33,298 bases of DNA. Source: Lachnospiraceae bacterium UBA7589 (lineage in GTDB: Bacteria > Bacillota > Clostridia > Lachnospirales > Lachnospiraceae). The position numbers and the translations under genes are program-made. The stretch is taken from NCBI GenBank assembly GCA_002476495.1, contig DLKL01000045.1, forward strand, positions 1 through 33,298. The letters are read 5' to 3'. Below the pieces are notes generated by a model. The model saw nothing but the letters and a program-made list of their open reading frames with translations. It searched no databases and was not told the origin of the DNA. Of this stretch, positions 7,685 to 14,164 are shown one piece after another (within the stretch, counting starts at the first letter, position 1; every line of letters starts with the position of its first letter).

Positions 7685-10123
7685 ATGAGTAAGATAGCAG
7701 AGTTTGATAAAGAGGGCTTCAAAAAGGCTGTAATCAACAATGTTAAAAATCTCTACAGAAAGACTATTGACGAGGCTACATCACAGCAGATTTTCCAGGC
7801 TGTAGCATACGCGGTTAAGGATGATATCATCGACCGTTGGATTGCAACACAGAAGGCATATGAAAAGCAAAATCCAAAGACTGTTTATTATCTGTCAATG
7901 GAGTTTTTAATGGGCAGAGCTCTGGGAAATAACCTCATAAACCTTACCTGCTATGACCAGGTAAAAGAAGCATTGGATGAGCTGGGCTTTGATTTGAATG
8001 TTATTGAAGATCAGGAGCCGGATGCAGCTTTAGGTAATGGTGGACTCGGAAGACTGGCAGCATGCTTCCTTGATTCCCTTGCTACACTTAACTATCCGGC
8101 ATATGGCTGTGGTATCAGATATCGCTATGGTATGTTTAAGCAGGCTATAAAGGATGGATATCAGATTGAGGAGCCGGATAACTGGTTAAAGGACGGTAAT
8201 CCGTTTGAGGTTAAAAGACCGGAGTATGAGGTTCAGGTAAGATTCGGCGGTAATGTTGTAACTGAGTGCCGTGAGGGAAAGAATTATTTCATACATAGGG
8301 ATTATCAGGCTGTAAGAGCTATTCCTTATGATCTTCCTGTTATAGGATATGGCAATAATGTTGTGAATACATTAAGAATATGGGATGCAGAACCAATTAA
8401 TGAATTTAATCTTACTTCCTTTGATAAAGGGGAATATCAGAATGCGGTTGAGCAGGCTAACCTTGCCAGAAATATAGTTGAAGTTCTTTATCCTAATGAT
8501 AACCACTATTCAGGTAAGGAGCTTAGATTGAAGCAACAGTATTTCTTTGTATCTGCATCTGTTCAGAGAGCAATCATGAAGTTTAAGGAGAATAATGCAG
8601 ATATACATAATCTTCCTGAGAAGGTTACTTTCCAGTTGAATGATACACACCCAACTGTTACAGTCGCAGAGCTTATGAGAATTCTTGTGGATGAGGAGAA
8701 TCTTGAGTGGGACGATGCATGGGATATCACCTGCAGAACCTGTGCATATACAAATCATACAATTATGGCAGAGGCTCTTGAAAAGTGGCCAATAGACCTT
8801 TTCCAGAGACTTCTTCCAAGAATTTACCAGATAGTGGATGAGATTAACAGAAGATTTGTTAAGCTTATTGAGGATACTTATCCGGGCAATCAGGAAAAGA
8901 TAAAGAACATGGCTATTCTTTATGACGGACAGGTTAAGATGGCACATCTTGCTATTGCTGGAAGCTACTCTGTCAATGGTGTTGCAAAGCTTCATACAGA
9001 AATTCTCAAGAAGAGAGAGCTTAAGGATTTCTATGAAATGAGACCGGATCAGTTTAATAACAAGACAAATGGTATTACTCAGAGAAGGTTCCTTTTACAT
9101 GGCAATCCACTTCTTGCAGCATGGGTAACCAAGAAAATAGGTGACGGATGGATTACAGATCTTTCACAGATGGCAAAGCTTAAGAAGTATGCTGCCGATA
9201 AAAAAGCACAGAAGGAATTCATGGATATTAAGTACAAGAATAAGGTACGTCTTGCAGAATATATCAAGGAGCATAACGGAGTAGAGGTAGATCCTAATTC
9301 TATATTTGATGTTCAGGTTAAGAGACTTCATGAGTATAAGAGACAACAGCTTAACATTCTTCATATTATGCATCTTTACAATGAGCTTAAGGCTAATCCT
9401 GATATGGATTTCACTCCTACAACATTTATTTTCGGTGCAAAGGCAGCAGCCGGTTATAAGACTGCAAAGCTTACAATTAAGCTTATTAATTCAGTTGCGG
9501 ATGTGATAAATAATGATCCTTCAATCAAGGGTAAGATTAAGGTTGTATTTATAGAAAATTACAGGGTATCAAATGCTGAGATTATATTTGCGGCTGCAGA
9601 TGTATCAGAGCAGATATCAACAGCTTCAAGAGAGGCATCAGGTACCGGCAATATGAAGTTTATGTTAAATGGTGCTCCAACTCTCGGAACAATGGATGGC
9701 GCAAATGTTGAGATAGTTGAAGAGGTTGGTGCAGACAATGCATTTATATTTGGTCTTTCGGCTGATGAGGTTATGAGGTACGAGCGTGAAGGTGGCTATT
9801 ATCCGATGGACATTTATAATTCAAATCCAAAGGTTAAGAGAGTACTTGACCAGCTGGTTGATGGTACTTATTCATCAGATAAAGAGTTATTCCGTCCGTT
9901 GTATGATACTCTTGTAAAGCAGGATGTTTACTTTACTCTTAAGGATTTCGATTCTTATGCAGAGGCACAGAAGAAGGTAAACGCTGCATATAAGGACAAG
10001 ACATCCTGGGCTGAGATGGCTATGCTTAATACAGCCTGCTCCGGTAAGTTCTCGTCAGACAGAACAATCGAGCAGTATGCACAAGAGATATGGAAGCTTG
10101 AAAAGGTAAATGTTGCAATGTAA
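7685..10123 (+). CDS. glgP: Glycogen/maltodextrin phosphorylase (GT35)
   Basis: Releases glucose 1-phosphate from the non-reducing ends of alpha-1,4-glucans with phosphate and a pyridoxal phosphate cofactor. The 812 residues match the family length. The N-terminal YYLSMEFLMGRAL, the active-site DAALGNGGLGRLAACF and FQLNDTHP, and the C-terminal EASGTGNMKFMLNG are clear; Lys658 in the last motif binds PLP. The frame can be extended to a TTG at 7619, but GGAGG (7671-7675) lies 9 bases before the ATG at 7685, so that start is chosen. No other glg gene is adjacent, so its exact substrate (stored glycogen or imported maltodextrin) is open. It has its own promoter and a strong terminator. Confidence 0.96.
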   Translation: MSKIAEFDKEGFKKAVINNVKNLYRKTIDEATSQQIFQAVAYAVKDDIIDRWIATQKAYEKQNPKTVYYLSMEFLMGRALGNNLINLTCYDQVKEALDELGFDLNVIEDQEPDAALGNGGLGRLAACFLDSLATLNYPAYGCGIRYRYGMFKQAIKDGYQIEEPDNWLKDGNPFEVKRPEYEVQVRFGGNVVTECREGKNYFIHRDYQAVRAIPYDLPVIGYGNNVVNTLRIWDAEPINEFNLTSFDKGEYQNAVEQANLARNIVEVLYPNDNHYSGKELRLKQQYFFVSASVQRAIMKFKENNADIHNLPEKVTFQLNDTHPTVTVAELMRILVDEENLEWDDAWDITCRTCAYTNHTIMAEALEKWPIDLFQRLLPRIYQIVDEINRRFVKLIEDTYPGNQEKIKNMAILYDGQVKMAHLAIAGSYSVNGVAKLHTEILKKRELKDFYEMRPDQFNNKTNGITQRRFLLHGNPLLAAWVTKKIGDGWITDLSQMAKLKKYAADKKAQKEFMDIKYKNKVRLAEYIKEHNGVEVDPNSIFDVQVKRLHEYKRQQLNILHIMHLYNELKANPDMDFTPTTFIFGAKAAAGYKTAKLTIKLINSVADVINNDPSIKGKIKVVFIENYRVSNAEIIFAAADVSEQISTASREASGTGNMKFMLNGAPTLGTMDGANVEIVEEVGADNAFIFGLSADEVMRYEREGGYYPMDIYNSNPKVKRVLDQLVDGTYSSDKELFRPLYDTLVKQDVYFTLKDFDSYAEAQKKVNAAYKDKTSWAEMAMLNTACSGKFSSDRTIEQYAQEIWKLEKVNVAM

Positions 10124-10139
10124 TTGATAATAGTATTCA

Positions 10140-10185
10140 AATCCCGTTTTTCGAATTGAAAAATTCCTAAGACGGGATTTTTTTG
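10140..10185 (+). terminator. Terminator after glgP
   Basis: AATCCCGT (10140-10147) pairs with ACGGGATT (10172-10179), followed by a run of seven Ts. A small inner GAATT/AATTC hairpin occupies the loop. A textbook intrinsic terminator. Confidence 0.85.
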
Positions 10186-10235
10186 TTCCTGTATTCATAA
10201 TAATATAGTAGGGAGCTTGTGGAGGTGATTATCTG

Positions 10236-10661
10236 GTGGAAAAAATAATGACAGTTATAATAGCGTTTGCCGGGATTATATTCGGACCTTACATATTAAC
10301 CGGTATTATAAACGGAAGACAAAATGATCAATCTTATCTGGAAAAAATTGATACGGGGAGAGATGTGATTGTGACAATAGATGGAGAGAATATACTTATG
10401 GATGTGGAAAATTATGTGGCCGGAGTTCTGCCGGGAATAGTTGACTGGAAGGAAAGCGAGGATATTATACAGGCCCAGGCGGTGGCAGTAAGAGGGAACA
10501 TTTACTATGCTATGGGAAATGAAACTGTAATTCAGTCAGGTAAGCTTCAATATGTATATTATGACAGGGAAGCTCTGAAAAAAAGACTGGGTAAGAATTA
10601 TAAAAAGGCTGTTAAAATTTATGAAAAAGCAATTGTAGACACCAAGGGCATAACAAAGTAG
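10236..10661 (+). CDS. spoIID: Truncated SpoIID/LytB-domain protein
   Basis: A 141-residue protein starting at GTG, with a near-perfect Shine-Dalgarno (GGAGGTGAT, 10221-10229). One N-terminal membrane segment (residues 5-25) is followed by the first half of the SpoIID domain: VENYVAGVL (57-65), AQAVAVRGNIYYA, and a final KIYEKAIVDTKG that normally leads into the second half. SpoIID is an engulfment-stage lytic transglycosylase, usually over 300 residues. Two oddities: the protein ends at the middle of the domain, so the Ser-Gly-Gly region and metal-binding residues are absent, and the position of the catalytic Glu in the usual AAEMP-like motif is occupied by Ile68. No lost continuation is visible in the other frames before the next gene. 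The identification rests on the motif and on the spoIID-spoIIQ order known from Bacillus; enzyme activity is unlikely. Confidence 0.7.
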   Translation: MEKIMTVIIAFAGIIFGPYILTGIINGRQNDQSYLEKIDTGRDVIVTIDGENILMDVENYVAGVLPGIVDWKESEDIIQAQAVAVRGNIYYAMGNETVIQSGKLQYVYYDREALKKRLGKNYKKAVKIYEKAIVDTKGITK

Positions 10662-10761
10662 CAATGATTTTACAAATAATCTGTATCAGTGTAATATTTG
10701 AATAATAAATGAAAAATATGTCTATACTATTTTCAGAAAAAAGTAGGAGGCATATTTTAAT

Positions 10762-11538
10762 ATGGATAGATTCAAAAATTTTCTTAGCTCTAAGGGGTTT
10801 TATGTGGCTCTTTGCGTCGGAATATTTGCATTTGCTGCTCTTATGATTGCTGGGGAGTACAGAGATTCCAGGGAAAAACTGGGTAAGGAACAGACGGTTG
10901 ATTTGAATGAGCCATCAAAGGAAATGGTGAAAAATGATGATAGAGAAGAGAATAATGAAGTACGGACAGTTGTGGATGATGACAAAAAAGACATCGAGGG
11001 TAATGAAGGTGAGCCTGTACAGGAGGCTAATTCAAATGATGCAATACCACAGGTGAAAAATGAAGAGACACAAATTATGGATAATGCGGCCATGGAGGCT
11101 GAAATACAGGAGATGGAGCTTGTGTTTGACGAGGAAAGGTCACTTGTATGGCCTGTAATCGGAAATGTTATTATTCCTTATAGCATGGACACAACAGTAT
11201 ACTTTAAAACCCTGGATGTGTATAAATGTAATCCCGGAATGGTAATTCAGGCTGAGGAGGGAGCCCAGGTTGTATCTGCATGTAAGGGTATTGTGACAGA
11301 AATAGAGGACACAAAAGAATTCGGTACAGTTATAAAGGTTAATCTGGGAAGCGGATATGAGGCAACCTATGGACAGCTTAAAAACATAACTGTAGGAAAG
11401 GGAGACATGATTAACGAATCCCAGATAATAGGTGAGGTTGCCCAGGCATCCAGCTATTATGAGAATGAGGGAACAAATGTATATTTTTCAATAACAAAGG
11501 ACGATGTTCCTTTGGATCCGGTAACTCTTATACAGTAA
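10762..11538 (+). CDS. spoIIQ: SpoIIQ-like protein with degenerate M23 domain
   Basis: A 258-residue single-pass membrane protein (hydrophobic residues 12-31), then a highly acidic linker to about residue 125, then a LytM/M23 fold beginning at LVWPVIGNVIIPYS. In SpoIIQ this domain pairs with SpoIIIAH to join mother cell and forespore membranes. The metal ligands of active M23 enzymes are gone: the HxGxD region reads YKCNPGMV (154-161), and the HLHFE motif is NVYFS (239-243). The fold markers GYEATYGQL and DVPLDPVTLI remain. A scaffold role is therefore more likely than hydrolysis; loss of ligands also occurs in other SpoIIQ proteins. It starts 100 bases after the spoIID-like gene, with AGGAGG before the ATG. 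A weak promoter-like pair (TTGAAT 10698, TATACT 10723, spacer 19) lies between. Confidence 0.75.
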   Translation: MDRFKNFLSSKGFYVALCVGIFAFAALMIAGEYRDSREKLGKEQTVDLNEPSKEMVKNDDREENNEVRTVVDDDKKDIEGNEGEPVQEANSNDAIPQVKNEETQIMDNAAMEAEIQEMELVFDEERSLVWPVIGNVIIPYSMDTTVYFKTLDVYKCNPGMVIQAEEGAQVVSACKGIVTEIEDTKEFGTVIKVNLGSGYEATYGQLKNITVGKGDMINESQIIGEVAQASSYYENEGTNVYFSITKDDVPLDPVTLIQ

Positions 11539-11576
11539 GATACTAAAGCTTCCTTAATTATATGTTGGCATATTAG

Positions 11577-11616
11577 TCAGGGCAGGCGCATTAATAAACT
11601 AATGCGTCAGCCCTGA
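11577..11616. terminator. Shared terminator of the convergent spoIIQ and perR genes
   Basis: TCAGGGC (11577-11583) pairs with GCCCTGA (11610-11616) and CGCATTA (11587-11593) with TAATGCG (11600-11606), separated by a 3x3 internal loop. Genes converge on it from both sides. The T-tracts are weak on both strands. Confidence 0.6.
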
Positions 11617-11620
11617 TTAT

Positions 11621-12013
11621 TTATTTGGAAAGACAATGGGTACAGATTCCCGAGAACATAATGCTTACATCTGTGACTTTGTTAGGGGTAAACTCTCTAG
11701 CCCGGGATAAAAGTTCATTATCCATAGGCATATGAAGATCACTCACCCTGCCACAGGTATTACATAGAAAATGATAATGTGGGCTTGTGCATGCATCAAA
11801 ATGGTCAATCTTTCCGTCACAGGTGAGGCGCAGAAGCTTTCCTGCGGCTGCCAGCTGGTTAAGATTTCTATATACTGTACCAAGACTGATATTAGGGATA
11901 CTTTCCCTTATGTGGTTGTAAACCTCATCAGCTGTAGGATGGTCAACGGTAGATTTAAGGTAATCCATGATAGCCTCCCGCTGATGGCTGTATTTTAAAG
12001 GTTGTGTTGACAT
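11621..12013 (-). CDS. perR: Fur-family repressor, PerR-like
   Basis: A 130-residue metal-dependent repressor. The N-terminal winged helix (YSHQREAIMDYLKS, then ISLGTVYRNLNQL as recognition helix) is followed by the dimerization domain with DHFD (regulatory metal site), HYHFLCNTCG and the final CTHC. The two CxxC pairs form the structural zinc site. The short protein, DHFDACTSPHYHF motif and lack of a His-rich tail fit PerR better than Fur or Zur. It would sense peroxide by metal-catalysed His oxidation and repress oxidative-stress genes. No oxidative-stress target sits beside it. A Fur/PerR-type box overlaps its transcription start, suggesting autoregulation. Its promoter diverges from the choline-binding-repeat gene. 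Confidence 0.88.
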   Translation of the reverse strand: MSTQPLKYSHQREAIMDYLKSTVDHPTADEVYNHIRESIPNISLGTVYRNLNQLAAAGKLLRLTCDGKIDHFDACTSPHYHFLCNTCGRVSDLHMPMDNELLSRAREFTPNKVTDVSIMFSGICTHCLSK

Positions 12014-12037
12014 GATAGTCTCTCTTTCTGCAAATAG

Positions 12038-12055
12038 TAATAATTATCATTATTA
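12038..12055 (-). promoter_or_regulatory. Candidate Fur/PerR operator of perR
   Basis: TAATAAT (12038-12044) and ATTATTA (12049-12055) are a 7-bp inverted repeat. On the minus strand the core TGATAATTATTACTA matches the 7-1-7 Fur box TGATAATnATTATCA at 12 of 14 positions. It adjoins the -10 element, so bound repressor would block initiation. Confidence 0.6.
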
Positions 12056-12083
12056 GTGTATAACATATTATTTTCCCTGTCAA
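12055..12083 (-). promoter_or_regulatory. Sigma-A promoter of perR
   Basis: Minus strand: TTGACA (12083-12078), a 17-bp spacer and TACACT (12060-12055). Confidence 0.7.
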
Positions 12084-12120
12084 TATAAATATCTGTGTCA
12101 GTTTCTAATTAAATTCTTTA

Positions 12121-12151
12121 TCACAGGTAAAATTGACAATATTACCTGTGA
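12121..12151. promoter_or_regulatory. Perfect inverted-repeat operator around a -35 element
   Basis: TCACAGGTAA (12121-12130) and TTACCTGTGA (12142-12151) form a perfect 10-bp inverted repeat, half-sites 21 bp apart (two helical turns). The 11-base spacer holds the -35 TTGACA of the choline-binding-repeat gene. Bound protein would cover the RNA polymerase site, so this is probably a repressor operator; the regulator is unknown. Confidence 0.6.
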
Positions 12152-12162
12152 GGGAATATAAT
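12133..12162 (+). promoter_or_regulatory. Strong sigma-A promoter of the choline-binding-repeat gene
   Basis: TTGACA (12133-12138), an 18-bp spacer and TATAAT (12157-12162): both hexamers are perfect. Confidence 0.8.
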
Positions 12163-12230
12163 TACTATTATAAAAGGTGTTATTTTAACGTTGCCAGACA
12201 GATTGACCATTGGATAAGGAGGTTATGTGT

Positions 12231-14051
12231 ATGAGAGGAAAAAGAGTGCAAAATTATGTACTTAGGGTTGTTATATGCTGTGTTATAATAATTACATTCT
12301 GTTGTGGTATCAGTACCAGTGCCGGTGGATATGCGGCATCTAAGCTGTACAGGGTGAGCGATGGATATGAGAAGATTGATTTCTCCTATACGGACGGGCT
12401 TACGATTGAAAAGTATGATAATACATACAAATTGGTTTCAACCAAAAGAATTGACTCAAAATATATACTTCCTACCGGCTGTGATTGGGATAATATAGAG
12501 TATGGCGGTTCTTATGAGGGGGAAAAATACAATTATATTGTAACAGGAAGGGATAATTTTGATGAGAGTGAAAGCCTTGTTACATTCAGACTGTCCAAAT
12601 TTACAAAAAACTGGGAGTATGTGAGCTGCTGCGAGACAAGCAAGAAGGATGACGTAGAAATATACGAGATATTCCGTGCCTCCGGCTTCAGCATGACAGA
12701 AATGGATGGTAAAATATGGGTATCCTTTGGAAGAACCGGATTTAATGAAGGGGATGGTTACCATCACCAGGGTAAAATGAATATTCTGGTGGATGAAAGT
12801 ACCATGACATTGCTTGGAAGTGCATCTGATTTCTGGCACTCCTTTGATCAGTATCAGGTGGTATGCAATGGAAAAATGTACCAGATGGAGCTGTCTGAAG
12901 GCAGCAGAACAGTATACATGGAGAATTTAAGCTCTGACAAATATACCGGAGGCTGGACTCATAATTTTGTAGCAGGAAGTTCAAAATATATAAAAGTATT
13001 TGATTTTTGGGAAAAGGACAATGGAATATGGTCATATGGCCTGGGAGGTTCAACCTATGATTTTGAGGCTTCTGACGGTAATTCGAAGCTTTTGGGTATA
13101 ATTGTATCAATGGATCAGGATGATCTTCAAAAGAATGAAGGGAATTCAGACTCCTGTTATAATGTATATATCGCTATAACCGGAACAGATCTTGGCAGTA
13201 CAAAGCTTGTTAAACTTACAAGCTACACTGATAAGAATGTTAAGGAGGCATATATAACAAAAATTAATGACAATAAGTTTCTTATTACCTGGAGAGTGTA
13301 TGACAGTGAGTATAACAACAGCATCTATTACCAATACATAGATTCAAACGGAAACACCCTTTCAACCGTAAAATGTCAGAACGATATAATTGGGCTTGAA
13401 AAGCCGGTAGTTGACGGACAGGGCAACGTAACATGGTTTGCGGATGGGGAAGAAACATATTTCTACGGTATTGACAGCAAAGGGGTAGTACATTCTTATC
13501 CTGAGGGATATTGGAAAAAGGATTCCAGAGGATGGTGGTACAGAAATCCGGATGGGACATATCCAAAGAGCTGCTTCAAGAGTATAAATGGTTCTGTGTA
13601 TGCATTTAATTCCAATGGTTATATGATAACCGGCTGGGTAAATAAGGACTCCTGGTATTATTTTGGAACAGACGGAGCAATGATAACCGGCTGGGGCAGG
13701 ATAGGCGGAAGGTGGTTCTATTTCAATCAGGAGGGTGTCATGATAACCGGCTGGATTAAATTAGGAAGTACCTGGTACTATCTTAAATCAGATGGTGCAA
13801 TGGCAACCGGATGGAACAAGCTGGGAAGCAAGTGGTATTATTTTAACCCGGACGGAGCAATGGCTGTAGGCTGGAAGAGCATAGGAAACCGATGGTTTTA
13901 TCTTGAATCCGGTGGAGCAATGTCTATTGGCTGGAAAAAGATAAGTAATCAATGGTATTACTTTGATAAGGACGGAGCCATGGTGACCGGATGGAAGAGT
14001 ATAGATGGTAAGTGGTATTATTTTAATGGAATTGGTGAGTGGAAACCTTAA
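12231..14051 (+). CDS. Secreted protein with C-terminal choline-binding-type repeats
   Basis: A 606-residue secreted protein. The start is set at ATG 12231 because AAGGAGG (12216-12222) is 8 bases upstream; in-frame starts at 12210 and 12225 lie before or too near that site. Positive residues (MRGKRVQ) and a hydrophobic core (VVICCVIIITFCCGIS) form the signal peptide. Residues of about 40-430 form a domain I do not recognise, possibly a beta-rich propeller-like fold. The rest is a degenerate unit (GWWYRNPDGTYPKS) and seven tandem repeats of the GW-x-WYYF-x-DGAM type (CW_binding_1). These repeats bind choline or other wall-polymer parts in streptococci and clostridia, so the protein is likely held on the cell surface. 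No catalytic domain is seen. It diverges from perR and has a strong, apparently repressible promoter. Confidence 0.82.
   Translation: MRGKRVQNYVLRVVICCVIIITFCCGISTSAGGYAASKLYRVSDGYEKIDFSYTDGLTIEKYDNTYKLVSTKRIDSKYILPTGCDWDNIEYGGSYEGEKYNYIVTGRDNFDESESLVTFRLSKFTKNWEYVSCCETSKKDDVEIYEIFRASGFSMTEMDGKIWVSFGRTGFNEGDGYHHQGKMNILVDESTMTLLGSASDFWHSFDQYQVVCNGKMYQMELSEGSRTVYMENLSSDKYTGGWTHNFVAGSSKYIKVFDFWEKDNGIWSYGLGGSTYDFEASDGNSKLLGIIVSMDQDDLQKNEGNSDSCYNVYIAITGTDLGSTKLVKLTSYTDKNVKEAYITKINDNKFLITWRVYDSEYNNSIYYQYIDSNGNTLSTVKCQNDIIGLEKPVVDGQGNVTWFADGEETYFYGIDSKGVVHSYPEGYWKKDSRGWWYRNPDGTYPKSCFKSINGSVYAFNSNGYMITGWVNKDSWYYFGTDGAMITGWGRIGGRWFYFNQEGVMITGWIKLGSTWYYLKSDGAMATGWNKLGSKWYYFNPDGAMAVGWKSIGNRWFYLESGGAMSIGWKKISNQWYYFDKDGAMVTGWKSIDGKWYYFNGIGEWKP
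13632..14048 (+). repeat. Seven tandem choline-binding-type repeats
   Basis: Units begin at 13632, 13689, 13749, 13809, 13869, 13929 and 13989. The first is 57 bp, the next five exactly 60 bp and the last is shortened at the stop. Each encodes Gly-Trp, a linker, Trp-(Tyr/Phe)-Tyr and a Gly-Ala-Met-like turn. Conserved GGAGCAATG-type stretches recur at the nucleotide level, so the copy number could vary by recombination. Confidence 0.85.
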
Positions 14052-14059
14052 GGATTTTA

Positions 14060-14087
14060 TTGACATAAAGTGGTAATATGATAAAAT
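14060..14087 (+). promoter_or_regulatory. Promoter of the EAL-domain gene
   Basis: TTGACA (14060-14065), a 16-bp spacer and TAAAAT (14082-14087), beginning 9 bases after the preceding stop codon. No terminator separates the two genes. Confidence 0.6.
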
Positions 14088-14108
14088 ATATATGTAAATG
14101 TTCACTCA

Positions 14109-14149
14109 CCCCTATTGATAGGGGATAAAGGCAGGATATATTTTATATC
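14109..14149 (+). promoter_or_regulatory. Two small hairpins in the leader of the EAL gene
   Basis: CCCCTA-TTGA-TAGGGG (14109-14124) and GATATA-TTT-TATATC (14135-14149) are consecutive perfect hairpins in a leader of about 70 bases; the second ends just before the weak AGGG ribosome site (14154-14157). They could affect translation or RNA stability. The sequence does not match a GEMM c-di-GMP riboswitch. Confidence 0.4.
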
Positions 14150-14164
14150 TGACAGGGAAAAAGA

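Noticed and set aside
8510..8995. 161-residue frame on the minus strand inside glgP
   Set aside because: It lies wholly opposite conserved glgP sequence and shows no family similarity.
10662..10761. Frameshifted remainder of SpoIID after the early stop
   Set aside because: No frame in the 100 bases before spoIIQ encodes the missing SpoIID second half, so this is a true short gene, not a simple frameshift.
13632..14048. CRISPR-like array
   Set aside because: The 60-base periodic units are in frame and encode choline-binding-type protein repeats, with no repeat-spacer structure.
14088..14164. c-di-GMP (GEMM) riboswitch before the EAL gene
   Set aside because: The leader lacks the conserved GEMM bases and is too short; only two simple hairpins are present.
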